This document shows, in pieces, positions 46,710 to 58,034 of a stretch of 64,000 nt of DNA (positions are counted from its first letter, which is position 1; each line of letters starts with the position of its first letter). Under the pieces are notes generated by a model. It saw nothing but the letters and a program-made list of their open reading frames with translations. It did no database searches and was not told where the DNA came from. Where the stretch lies: NCBI GenBank assembly GCA_933228895.1, contig OW121853.1, positions 79,964,645 to 80,028,644 on the forward strand. Reading direction: 5' to 3'. The translations under genes were made by a program, and so were the position numbers. The DNA comes from Platycnemis pennipes. Its lineage: Eukaryota; Arthropoda; Insecta; Odonata; Platycnemididae.

Positions 46710-47735
46710 ACAGAACACGTACGCCGTCAGATGTACACCTCAATTCATACCCATGTTTCCTTAGATTTGACTCTTGTCATGCAAATCCGTACTTAGAATA
46801 AGCCGAATTTGGAAAAAAAATACAAATATCTTTTTAAAATTTGGAAAACATGTCTTAAATCGATAAGCTGACTCATAACCGCACGGTTTGCATCATTAAC
46901 ACGGTTATACACTGCATTGAAATAAAAGTATAAAATACGGTTAAAGGAAAAATAAGGATACGAGTTTAATATCAGTGATTACTTTAATGGCAAGTATGGC
47001 GAGGTGAAGGAAAAGTAAAGCTACAGGCGTTGGAAAAAAGGATAAAGGATAAGAAACGAAAAATATGAGTATTAAAGATGTGACTAAAACACCCACTCAG
47101 TCAGAAGAAAAAAAATGGGAAGAATGATGAAGTGAACTTGAAATGAAATATTGTCTATAAGAAAATATATAAGAAAATGAAAATTGTCTGTAACTTGTTA
47201 CAGACAAGGGAAGATGGACGCTAATTTTTTCTCCTCGAGTGTGAGAAAAATACTCCTGCTCTCCTACTTCAAGGATAAAATTTTGTTGCTTCGGACAAAG
47301 AGAATTTGGCATTATTCCATTTTATCGTAAATATTTAAGCCAATCTATTTACGGACACGCCTTCCCTTATAATGTTTCCCATTATTTCTCTCCCATTCTT
47401 CTGATTTCAGGTTTCACGAGCTAGAGCAGCATAGAAGCCGTTATCGCAGCTTCATATCATTACATCAATTATGATAACTTTCAAATATTGAATAAAATGT
47501 GCGGGAATTTCCTCTAAAACTAAGAAACAGATAACCAACTAGAAACAAATGTGCCAATGGCTTCCCCTAGAAATATACGGCCTGATATATAGAAAAGCTT
47601 AAGCGTTAAGCTATTGGATTAATGGACACGGATTTATGGAATATTTAGGATACGAGAACAAGAACATGTTAAATTTATAGAAAAATTTAATGTTTTCAAC
47701 CTGTTTCGCAAATTTAATTCTATCTACACTAAACT
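46710..47735. other. AT-rich noncoding stretch
   Basis: Nothing recognised. Confidence 0.35.
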
Positions 47736-47740
47736 ATCTA

Positions 47741-47869
47741 ACAGACTAAATACAGAGAGAAATACAGACGGGACAACGTCTGCGATTGATAGTTTTAAAG
47801 GTAATGCCAAGCATTGACATTCCGCAGCCAATATTGTTTGTATCCTGCCACTAGATATTTTCCGGCGAT
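47741..47869 (+). repeat. direct repeat, first copy (129 bp)
   Basis: This copy starts acagactaaatacagagaga and ends gatattttccggcga. It matches 48,693-48,819 with three substitutions and two single-base gaps. The 823 bases between the copies contain no coding frame, primer-binding site or polypurine tract that I can see. The ends lack the TG...CA of an LTR. Confidence 0.9.
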
Positions 47870-48692
47870 CTAAACTATCGTACATTAAGATTAAATAACT
47901 CTATCTTTCATCATGGAGTTTTTTATTGCCATATTATGAATATGATTTTTCAGAAAAAATAATTCACGGATGATAAATGCCCAGTTAACAACATATATTT
48001 ACTATCACCCATAACTAAAAACCGTTTTAGTACTATGCGTGCTTTTTCATCTCAATTTAAATCTAATAATTACATGAAATAAGTATAGCATGAAGTTTAG
48101 CGTCAACGTTCTCTGTACAAATTTGAAAAAGTGGGAGGGAATTTTTCATGTTGAAAAGAGAGCCTCAAATGTAAATGGAGATTAATATTTAGCCAGATGT
48201 CTTGGGAATATTTGAAAACCAGTCAGATGATACATGTAAGAGAGAGATAGTCGGAGATAAAGAATATGTGAATTCTACAATCTTAAATCAAGAATGGAAA
48301 GAAGGAATGGATATCACTTTCGCATCACCCTGGCGAAGGTGATGCAGTTGCATATAAAATAGAAGCACAATACAAAAGACAATACAATGGAGTTTATAAG
48401 CACCAATTTACAGATGGGTGACCATTAATTTCAATAAAATTTGTGATAACAATGGTAAAATTCCTGGCATGGCAGTTCTGCATTCTATTTTAAGAAATAG
48501 AATTCAGTCTGCACCGTCTGGACTCAATTTTTAGAACTGAATGCATAAGACCTTATTTTGTAAAGTAAATACACACTGTATTATGAATTTACTTTGACAA
48601 TGTCCGTTGCGGTGTATCCTATAAACTATATATAAATGATGATAATAATGATTCAAAACGCGAGGAATTTGCCAGCGATAGCAAATTCACGC
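47870..48692. other. spacer between direct repeats
   Basis: AT-rich, no gene, no terminal inverted repeats and no tRNA-like boxes recognised. Confidence 0.4.
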
Positions 48693-48819
48693 ACAGACTA
48701 AATACAGAGAGAAATACATACGGGAAAACGTCTGCGATTGATAGTTTTAAAGGTAATGCCAACATTGACATTCCGCAGTCAATATTGTTTGTATCCTGCC
48801 ACTAGATATTTTCCGGCGA
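48693..48819 (+). repeat. direct repeat, second copy (127 bp)
   Basis: Second copy of the repeat at 47,741-47,869. The similarity starts and ends abruptly, so a recent duplication or two insertions of one short element are the options. Confidence 0.9.
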
Positions 48820-49480
48820 CATTTCCTTCATTTAATGCGTAGACTTCTCTCCATAAGCTTGCCAATTCCGTTCAAATTTTCCGGTAAAATTTATTTTTTG
48901 TGAATATAATAGTGGCCGTTTGTCTTCACCTTGAGATACATTCAAAGGCGCTGAAATAGCGATATGTGCTGAATTTCAAAATATAACAATACATTTTATC
49001 GGAAGCCCGTATGAGTTTGACGGCACTGGTGAAATAATACGCAGGGGAAAGATAAATTAGGCTCAAAACAAAGACTTTGCTTAATATCGTCGTCAGATAG
49101 ATACCTTTGCATTTATCCTTGGTTAAGATGCAGTATTTGATTCTGTTTGAACACAGATAAACAAACGGCCCGATATACCATCCTTCGGGCCGACTTACAC
49201 GTTCTATGCCACCACGCTTGTACCACGTGAAGTTAGTGAGTAATTCAAATCGATGAAAATGAAACTCTTTGGCTATATTAGAGATAATCTATTGTTCGTT
49301 GAATACCTAAAGTAAGATAACATTAACAGAACTTAATATTCTAAGACATTTTAACTGCCAACTTCCGTTGTTTTTTTACAATTGCATCCCTGAAAAGTAT
49401 GTAATAACGCCTTTCTTTTTTCTTGGTTGCACATAATATCTGTAGAAACCATAATCATTCCATCTATGCCTTAATTAGTT

Positions 49481-50005
49481 TTGTTTGCATATGATATGCT
49501 GCATATGATATTCCAGGCAAGGAGGTCATTCTATCAAAAGAAGAATCTACTTACAGCTGGAAATACAAGCGTAGAAGTAAGGAAACAGTTCATCAGAACA
49601 TACATCTGGAGCATGTTTCTTTACGGCAGTGAGGCATGGACGATGAGAGTTTCCGAGAAGAAAAGTGTGGAAGCATTCGAAATGTGGTGCTACAGAAGAA
49701 TGCTGAAGATTAAATGGATCGACAGAGTAAGTAACGAGGAAGTCCTAAGAAGAGTAGGAGAAAAGAGAAGTCCGCTGAAAACTCTAAAAAGAAGAAGGGA
49801 CAACTTAATCGGCCATATCATGAGACATGATGGGCTGATGAAGACTATCGTCGAGGGAAAAGTGAACTGGAAGATTGGAAAAGGCAGGCCTCGTATGAGA
49901 TACATGGAACAGATTTTGAAGGATGTAAAAGAGAAGAATTACGTCACAATGAAAAGGTTGGCCGATAGAAGAATCGAGTGGAAAGCTGCGTGTAACCAAT
50001 CCTAG
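49481..50005 (+). CDS. LINE reverse transcriptase C-terminal domain
   Basis: The 174-codon frame belongs to the APE-type LINE family widespread in arthropod genomes, often mis-annotated as a host protein. Recognisable segments in order: YQKKNLLTAGN (about residues 18-28), RTYIWSMFLYGSEAW (about 39-53), VEAFEMWCYRRMLKIKW (about 63-79), VLRRVGEKR (about 87-95), NLIGHIMRHDGLMKTI (about 107-122) and GRPRMRYMEQI (about 134-144). It ends with RIEWKAACNQS. This tail follows the reverse-transcriptase palm in intact members; the palm and endonuclease are absent. The first roughly 10 codons before the family match are flanking sequence, so the ATG at 49,481 is not the original start. No stop or frameshift interrupts it, so the insertion is comparatively young. 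Confidence 0.8.
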   Translation: MFAYDMLHMIFQARRSFYQKKNLLTAGNTSVEVRKQFIRTYIWSMFLYGSEAWTMRVSEKKSVEAFEMWCYRRMLKIKWIDRVSNEEVLRRVGEKRSPLKTLKRRRDNLIGHIMRHDGLMKTIVEGKVNWKIGKGRPRMRYMEQILKDVKEKNYVTMKRLADRRIEWKAACNQS

Positions 50006-50034
50006 GATTGTTGACCAATGATAATGATGATGAT
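49510..50034 (+). mobile_element. 5'-truncated LINE (copy D, open)
   Basis: This is the best preserved copy of the LINE family, containing an uninterrupted C-terminal domain followed by a short 3' end and a GATAATGATGATGAT tail at 50,018-50,034. The same tail (seen as catcatcatcatt) ends the minus-strand copy at 56,057. Sequence upstream of about 49,510 no longer matches the family, marking 5' truncation. A target duplication was not resolved. Confidence 0.7.
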
Positions 50035-50039
50035 ATACT

Positions 50040-50845
50040 GCATTCGTCTTCAAATCGATTTCAAATGAACATAACCTATGAGAGTTCTTCGCTTCAAACA
50101 ACGTTTTTACGCACTTTCCGAGTCTTCACGAACAAATTATAGGAGCGCATCAATGCTCTGCACCATGCTTCTTTGTGGTTTTAGGCCAACCTGTATTAAC
50201 ATCGTCTTCTTTCAAAATATTAATGCAGCACTTAAATTTACATAAGTATTTCAAGAGAAAAGAACAGAGTTACCTAATTTGAAAAGAACATGCATAAAAG
50301 CATTTAAATGTGACAACAATGCAAAAAATGCAGACCGCCTAGTAAGATGTTCAGGATTCAGGTTTTTGAGTCTACAGTCCATTGAAAACTTTTTTGGCGT
50401 GGACAGCTTTGGCTGCATAGGAGCTACATGTATAGAGCATTTTAATTCCACCGTCACAAGAATAGCGGAAAAACTAAAGAGTAATCCAAGATATTGAAGC
50501 GCAATATTTGACATGAAACGCCTTTTTGAATGTTCATGCTCTAAAAACTTATCGTAAAAGGCGAGGAATAACGGGGATAGAAATCTCTACTACAAAAACA
50601 ATCGGAAAACCAATGCTCGTTTTATTTTTCACAGAGAAAAGGAAATCGTGAAAATCATGAACGCACGTTTTCACTCAAAACGCGATGTATATTCAAACGT
50701 GCCAAAACATATAAATCCACGCCATTAATTCACCCGCACAGACGTCAAAGAAAGGTGCTTTTAAGCCCGGAATCATTGTTTTTGCATATTTTTTCCAATG
50801 ATGAATCCGCACGATGGCACACATTCCGAAAACAGACGTCCCACG
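50040..50845. other. noncoding stretch
   Basis: Overlapping frames on both strands at 50,251-50,514 have no motif. Otherwise AT-rich. Confidence 0.35.
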
Positions 50846-50849
50846 GAAT

Positions 50850-51265
50850 ATAGGGAGAAAGGGGAGGGAAGGGGGGTAAGGGAAAAACTCTTCAGCATTG
50901 TCATCACGTTCGCTGTGCATCATTGTCACCTCACCTGTGCTTCATTCCACCTCCGTGAGCTAGATTAGACCCCCACGCCACGGTTAACGTCACCCTCCCC
51001 TCTCCAATCCCCTTCCACGTGACTCTCGCCCCATTCGTCACGGCACTCCAGCACACGTCTCCACTTCCCGCGCCAATCACAATCCATCCACCTCAAAATT
51101 CCACATCGCACCCTCCCTTCAGTTTAACACCCACGCATCTTCCTCCCTCCCTTTCCCCGTATGCCCTCGCCCGTCCCAAAACCACTCCGCTGGAGATGCC
51201 ACGTGAAGGGAATGACGATATCGGGGAAGACACGGTTGCGCCCGCATTCGGCAAGAGACGATTCC
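50850..51265. other. GC-rich pyrimidine island
   Basis: C/T-rich from about 50,940 to 51,185 on the plus strand, preceded by a short purine tract (agggagaaaggggagggaag, near 50,851). No gene seen. Confidence 0.45.
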
Positions 51266-51269
51266 GGAG

Positions 51270-54200
51270 AATGAAGGATCACCAATGAACAAGCCTCTTG
51301 GCAGAAAGTATATGACGCCAGTTAACATGCAAACATATGAATTCAACCAAGACTTCCTACCTAATCCCTTGCGTAAATTTAGGACATTTACTGAAGTTGT
51401 TGATAATAAAGCAGAAACACAAGAGAAACAGTAGTAGGTTAGGTAGATCATAAGAATAACATTTGGAAGCTGGATAGTATGCACGACTCAATAGGTATAA
51501 CAACTTTTTGGTTGAGACAGCAATAGTGCCTAACGCTCAAAATTACCAGTACATAACGTGGGTTGTTTATGCAGATTTTCGGATTTTTGCACGCGTTCAG
51601 GTTCTTCTAAAAGCTCAAAAAAAGAAAGTTCACCAAAACGTACTACAGAGACGTCGCTTCTTCCGACTACAAAAAATCCATATGTCATAAACAATACGAT
51701 TTATCGCAAATTTTGGCATATCTGTGAAAATAAACTACCTAGCAAGCGATATATTTTTGAACTATGATAAATTGCATTGAGGATTGCATGACACACTTGT
51801 GTAATTAAAGAAGATTTAAAGAATATCTAAAACCTCACAAACTAGAAATCATTCTGCCTATGTACAGAATCTAAGTTATACTAAACAGAGGAGAATCTAT
51901 TTTTTTTGGCAATTATTACAGAGAAAGTAATTGGGAGCGTTTTCTCGGAACTGAAATCGCAATTTTGTACACGAAATCGTTTGATGGGAACGAAAAATTA
52001 ATTTTAGTGAAAAATTAATCTCCTAATCACAACCATTCACACATAAATCAAAAATTAAAATAAGCAAAAGGTGACGCCCATCGAAGAAGCAGCTTTGAAA
52101 TCATTCACGTCATTCACCTCCCGTTCTTGAGTGCTTTAAGGGAAAGGGAAGGGAGTGGAGGGGGAGTCTCGGAAGGTCTGCTCGCACAGATCCTGTCGCA
52201 ACCGCACCTATTGTCAGAGTCAGCTGAGTGTCCCCCGCTGCGATAAGGCAAAGTATCTTCGCGGGCTCAACTGTGATTGGACGAAGTGGATGACGTAATA
52301 TGTCGCATTACACCCACTTTTCCGAAAGGGTTAAATACATCAGTTTTTTGCCGCTTATAACTCGAAAAATTATTATTGATCAAAAAACGGAAAAATATAG
52401 GTCTTTTTATTCTACAATCTCTATCAGTTTTGGCAATAAAAAATATGGTAAACGACCCCATTTGCTTATCTGGTGAAATAGGGTTGACCACTATCAACCC
52501 AGCAAACAGTTTTAAATGGCGTGGAGATCCGATTTCCTTGCAACTAGTATTGACAGAGAATTTAAAAAAATGAGCAATAGATTAAAACGAGTTTTTAACT
52601 ATCATAACGAGAGTAAAAATATTAGGGTCTTAAGTACTAAGCTCCTCTTAACCGATCCTGGATGTGAAAGCAGATGCATTCCATGACTTAGCCCAAAAAT
52701 GTCTTAATTTCTGAGTCCATATTCCGTTGCTTTGGTGCAGCTTAGGTAGCATAGTCTTTAATTCATAGAAAAACTGGAGACAACGATTTTGAGAACGCTT
52801 AAAGAAAGCAGAAATTGTAAGTAGCCTTATGTTAAGGTACACCAAGCTACGATATTCCATCTTCATACGTAGAAGTACAAGTGACTCGTGAAGACAATTG
52901 CATAAGGAAGTACAACTTAAATAAATTCATTTTTAAAAGCATGCGTTAGGATATGTAAGTGGATGTATGTAATTTCATTTACCTGAAGCTATTACAAATC
53001 GTGTCCTCAATTGAAAAAGTCTTTTGTAATAACTGATACGTTTTTTTAAATAAGTTTTAATGACTGATTATTTTAAAACGTTCTCAGATATCCAAACTCA
53101 TTGCACTGATGTAAAACTAGAGCTTAATTTATGTTTTTTTGGAAAAATAAAAGTACGCATACCCTTTTTCTTGCCATAATGTTACTTTAAAATTTCCTTT
53201 TTTTAAAATACATTTACACAATCTATCAATTTAGCACTTTAAAAATTATATAAGGGACACGTCAGGTTCTTCAAACTCTAAAGTTTCCTCAGCCCCTGTA
53301 CTTTGGTGCAGGCAAAATTATGTTACCGCGTACGAAGAAATGGGTTGGGCACACACAGGTTGTATGTCATTGAAAATTGAAAATCGCTCACGATCCTCAT
53401 TCCTAAAGCTCGGCTAAACCTTTGTATGCATTTGCAAAGATCAATAGACCAAATATTTTTTGCACTTGGCTATTCAAGATAACTTAGTTGCGATAGTTAT
53501 ATTCTTCTTCAGGCCTTAATATACAAGTAGGGGTGCTACAAAGCACCACTGGCTGATTCTGCATCAGTGTCTGTTCCTATTCTCATCCTTATCAGCTTAA
53601 GGGAAGAATGCCAATTGAGATCTATGCGGACGGAATTCTATTACATTAACCATATTTTCGTGATCACATTGGCTGTAATATGAGCGAGTCCTCATATTAT
53701 TTCCAATGCAATTCGGAAAGAGATTGGCTTCCTTCTTACGTAAGGGATTCTCTTTAAATTATAATCTGCTGTCTGATAACGATTCCTATTCCAGTTATAT
53801 GACTAAGATTTCGGCACCAATAAAATTATCATAATACTCTTTCACAAATCTCCTCGATTTGAGAAAGGTACTAAACCTTCTTATACATATTCAATCCTTC
53901 CTCGTATGAATGCAATAACTTGTCGGTTAACGAGGTGGAAGTAGCACAGCCTCCAAACTTAATCACCGCGTTTTCCTAGAATCCTACTCATCACCCACAT
54001 TCAAGGGTTTATAACTAGTTTTACTTTTTTTTAAGAAAAGGTTACCCCAAAAAACACTCGGTAATCTCTTTAAAAGTTATTTTAAGACCACTGCATTCAA
54101 AATTTTCGGAGAAAACTCTCATACCAAGATTTAATTAGAGTATTTACGTATATTACGTATATCCCAATTTCCAGGTAACGCCCCGATTATTGGATGCTAT

Positions 54201-55050
54201 TATTTCTATTGTAGCACTTATACGGCCGTCTTAATCACTATTTTTTTCTGCACTGCTGTGAAAATAATCAATAAAGCCGAGTATATTAGCAAGCTAGACA
54301 GTTGAGCTTATTGTACTATCCACCCTGTTCCTAAATGAAGGCACAAACTATTTAAATCGTATATTCAACTGTAAATGCTAAGGCGTGCAATATAAGCTAA
54401 AACTATTAGTAAAACAGATTCACCAGGAATCGACTTCAACGCTTCCATATTCCACCATTATATCGACGAAACTTTTCTGCCATAAGTCTTCATTGCAGGT
54501 CAATAGTGGTGGCGTAATTACGCCTCACGACGCTAACTAAAAGTCATAGAAAAATTGCCGATGAAATAAGACTTGGCAATGTGTATGATAATAGATTTTT
54601 CTTTATACGTTCTAAAGATTCAATCGGATAGTTTACGCTATACCGTCACTACCAAGAGCAACATGTAATTTTATCCACGTACAATGAAAATGTGCATTAA
54701 CTTTTTTAAACCACACCGAATTTCACCTTTGCCTTAACATCACTGATCTCACAAGAATCACTAAAGGTATTCAAATTTTAGATTAAAAACAGCCTCGTAA
54801 AAACGCGACGTATTTTACGACAACTCTATTTCGAAAGACACCAATAACCGTATAGAGCTTTTAAATATTTTTTTTTGGAAACCAGGCCTTGACGCCAAGG
54901 CTTTTTCTTCCCTTGGTGATAAAAATCAGCATTTTAAACATGCCGGAAACATCGATGCACTGGGGACTGAAATGTCGATTCCATAAATATACCTTGGGAA
55001 AAAAAAACACGCACGGAAAACATCCAACCGCTTTAACGCTTGTAACTCAT
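51270..55050. other. long AT-rich noncoding stretch
   Basis: No gene or repeat was identified. A small GA-rich patch lies near 52,139-52,175, and the word tacgtatattacgtat near 54,146 is a local duplication. Confidence 0.4.
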
Positions 55051-55059
55051 GGGATGAAA

Positions 55060-55620
55060 CCTTTCAAAACCCGACCCTCTCTCTCTCTCTCTCTGACAAA
55101 CTCCTCTTCTCCCCACAACCATGTATATCCCTACCTTTCTACGAAAAATATCTTTCCCATTTTCATCTCTTCCCTCTGCCACCTCTCTCTACTCCTCAGT
55201 CCCCCCACGGCTCACCTCAAGCTTCCCCTATCCCCAAACACCCCCAACCACCCTCCAACCACCCCCAACGATCAAACTCCGCCCATCTTCCCTGCGTCCT
55301 CCCCCGTTGCTTTTTCTCTTCTCCCCCTACTTCCCTCCCTCAGCTTCCTTTCGATTCGGCCATAAATATATCTCTCTCTCCCAATCGCCCATTTATTTTT
55401 CTATTTTCTCTTTCAATTCACTCGAACGTCATGTCCCTTCCCTCCCAACCCTCCTCCACCAACTCCCCTTCGTCGCCTCCGTAACCCTTGTCCTCACACA
55501 ATCTGAAATATTGCCAACATATTTCCGAGCAGGTGCGGAACGCTAGGAGGCGGAGGATAACAACTCCATGCCTAGGACCAGATGGAATCCAACTTTTAGC
55601 GCGAGGCAGCACATGAAAGC
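55060..55620. other. pyrimidine-rich island with (CT)n run
   Basis: C/T-dominated plus strand with a CT run at about 55,077-55,094. Two overlapping frames (158 and 141 codons) in different phases on the same strand are compositional. Confidence 0.45.
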
Positions 55621-55629
55621 AAGCACGAG

Positions 55630-56050
55630 GTGATGTATAACGGGGCGCGGAGGGTAAAAGATTACTCTAATGCACTGGCACAGGAAAATTAAAAAAATAT
55701 CTGTCACGCAATTCACTTAGTTTCGAATTATATTCGGTGCATTACATTCACAGATGTTATCACGGAGTCAGTCAAAATACATGATAAACTAGAAAACCTT
55801 TAGCACTATGCTATAACGAGAAATAACTTTTGATTCAGTTTGGAAAAATGAAGATAATAGGAAATAGTCACCGTCAATCAAATAGCAATTGGTAATAGTT
55901 GACTACGAAACACACATTACGCGAGATAATTCTATCCTTAGCCATTTTCATAAAAAATTTGTTTTTTCTCAATTTTCTTGAAACTTAACCATCTGAATCC
56001 CTGTGTATTGGCAATCGTACAGTTATTCTCGATTTCGTCCATTCGATATG
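55630..56050. other. noncoding stretch
   Basis: Nothing recognised. Confidence 0.35.
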
Positions 56051-56056
56051 TATGTA

Positions 56057-56580
56057 CATCATCATCATTGGCAAACAATCCTAGGATTGGTTTGACGCGA
56101 ATTTCCACTCCATTCATCTTCGGTAAAGCTTTTCATATTGACGCAATACTTCTCTTTTACATCCTGCACAACCTGTTCCATGTATCTCATACAAGGCCTG
56201 CCTTTTTCAATCTTCCCTTTCACTTTTCCCTCGACGATTGTCTTCATTAGTCCATTGTGTCTCAAATATGGCCGATTAAGTTGTCCCTTCTTTTTAGAGT
56301 TGTCAGCAGACTTCTCTTTTCTCCCACTCTTCTTAGGAATTCCTCGTTACTTACTCGTTCGATCCATTTTATCTATAACATTCTTCCGTGGGACCACATT
56401 TCGAATGCTTCTACTCTTTTCTTCTCCCCTGCTGCCATCATCCATGCCTCACTCCCGTAATGAAACATGCTCCAGATGTATGATCTGGTGAATTGTTTCC
56501 TTACTTCCATGCTTGTATTTCCAGCTGTAAGGAGATTCTTCTTTTGATAGATTGCCCTCTTTCTATTGGGCTATTCTACT
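56057..56580 (-). pseudogene. LINE reverse transcriptase C-terminal fragment
   Basis: Minus-strand blocks YQKKNLLTAGNTSMEVRKQF (about 56,557-56,500), FHYGSEAWM (about 56,465-56,440), EAFEMW (about 56,413-56,395), EFLRR-VGEK (about 56,345-56,310) and MKTIVEGKVKGKIEKG (about 56,250-56,203) align with the open copy at 49.5 kb. A few frameshifts and one stop break the frame. The copy ends with the same aatcctaggattg 3' sequence as the open copy. Confidence 0.75.
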
Positions 56581-56639
56581 AACTATTTCTTTCTTGTTTC
56601 GTCAATTGTTGGTTACTCGGCTTCCTAGGTAACCGAACT

Positions 56640-57180
56640 CTTTCACCTCTTCAAGTTTTTGTTATCGTAGTTTGGCATTGGTTTTTGGCTCTTCTTTCTT
56701 GCTGCACACCAATATCTTAGTCTTCTTCTTATTTATCCTCAGCAGATATCTGGCCATTGTCCTTTCCATGGTTAATAGAATCCTGTTCAGATCCCTCTCT
56801 GTCTCTGCTTTAAATGCTATGTCATCAGCGAATCCCTGAATGCCTATTTTTTCTCCGTAGATAGTCACTCCAGAGACTTCTCTTTGATTTCATTGATGGC
56901 TCTCTAGATTTAAGCGTTAGATATTACGGGAGACAGTACACAGTCTCACTCATTTCCTTATTATTGCCTCTCCACAGCTGGGTCAAGGTTCAATCACATC
57001 TACTTGGTTTTTATAAAGACTGTGGATAATTCTTCGGTCATAGTAAGGCGTTACAATTTTTTTCAATATCCTAGCACTGAATCCTAATCCACATTGTCGA
57101 AAGGTTTCTCTAAATCCACGAATACAATGAACGTCGCACAGAGGGCTCAAATCGAAATTCACCTGACAAAATTCCAAAAC
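56640..57180 (-). pseudogene. LINE reverse transcriptase palm fragment
   Basis: Broken minus-strand frames give VFVDLEKPFDNVD (about 57,124-57,086), the first catalytic aspartate region with P in place of the usual A. A diverged stretch follows in place of the RQGC..SP motif (about 56,950-56,920). IQGFADDIAFKAETERDL lies at about 56,843-56,790 with the catalytic DD, then INKKKTKILVCSKKEEP at about 56,740-56,690. Several stops separate these. The arrangement of FADD followed by NKKKTK is characteristic of this LINE family. Confidence 0.75.
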
Positions 57181-57280
57181 AGCTTTTTTTGAGATAACGT
57201 CTTGAAACTCGGCACATATACACAAAAATGATTGGTAATTATGGAATGGTAAGTCATTTTTCATAGGTATTACCCGTTAC

Positions 57281-57836
57281 TTAGATACTGAGGCTCAAAC
57301 ACGACCATATTTCCAAAAAAAAGCGATCGCTCTTATTTTTCTTCGAAAATCTTAAAAGTTGAGCAGATATAAGAGTTAGAGTTATTCTTCCATCTTGACC
57401 TTCACCGGCGTTAGCGTTCCAGTCTCCTAAAATAATTACGTTTTCTGCTCCTCTAGCCTGTTTTATAACTTCCGCGACATCTTCGTAGACGTTTTCTACT
57501 TCTCCATCTTCGTAGTCCGTCGTAGGCATGTAAACCTGCACCACTACGGTATGTACAGGTTTGGTCTCGATCTTCACCATTTTATCCTTATATTGTACTG
57601 CAGGAAGCTCTTCACACGCATTCCGGAGCTTTTTCTGTGCATGATCCCTATTCCAGCATTACCATTAATGATCCCGTATGTATGATCCTGTAGCTTCCAC
57701 TCCAAAAGTCTCCTTCTTTGGGCCACTTCATTTCGCTGATTCCTAATACGTTGAGATCCATTCTTCGCATTTCCACCTTCAGGTTCAATAGTCCTCCACA
57801 GGTCCGAAGCGATCTCACGTTTCATGTTCCTACACT
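57281..57836 (-). pseudogene. LINE apurinic-type endonuclease fragment
   Basis: In two minus-strand frames the sequence encodes the first half of an APE-like endonuclease, which nicks genomic DNA to prime reverse transcription. A start motif GT-NVRSL appears near 57,834-57,810 with the usual tryptophan replaced by a stop (TGA). Then come VLGISEMKWPKEGDFWSG near 57,760-57,710, with the metal-binding glutamate of ISE present, and, after a frameshift near 57,600, VVQVYMPTTDYEDGE and ILGDWNA near 57,430-57,415, the asparagine-containing catalytic loop. After GEGQDGRI (near 57,390) the family match ends, so the histidine-containing C-terminal half is deleted. Confidence 0.75.
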
Positions 57837-58034
57837 AAAAAGTTTATCACATTTCACTGATGTACTCTCTCGCATAGTCCCCACCCGGAGATCCGAATGG
57901 GGGACTATTTCGATATGCTTTCATTTAATAACGATTCTATTTTCAGTTCATCCTACCTTCTCGTCCATTTCTTTCACCTGTGTATGTCTACCAGATCCGC
58001 GTCAACTGCATCTTAAATATTATGAATAGGGCAT

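Larger units (their letters stand above)
56057..58025 (-). mobile_element. LINE remnant from endonuclease to 3' tail (copy E)
   Basis: Minus-strand remnant about 2 kb long, the longest copy of the family seen at 49.5 kb. It shows, in order from 58,025 down: an untranslated segment with gtcccccattcggatctccg (about 57,905-57,880), the endonuclease start, an internal deletion, the reverse-transcriptase palm, the C-terminal domain, and a tail of caatgatgatgatg ending at 56,057. Intact members are longer because roughly the second half of the endonuclease and the fingers of the reverse transcriptase are missing here. The 5' boundary is uncertain. Confidence 0.75.

Noticed and set aside
54889..55546. 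158- and 141-codon plus-strand frames
   Set aside because: They overlap in different phases within one C/T tract, which indicates composition rather than coding.
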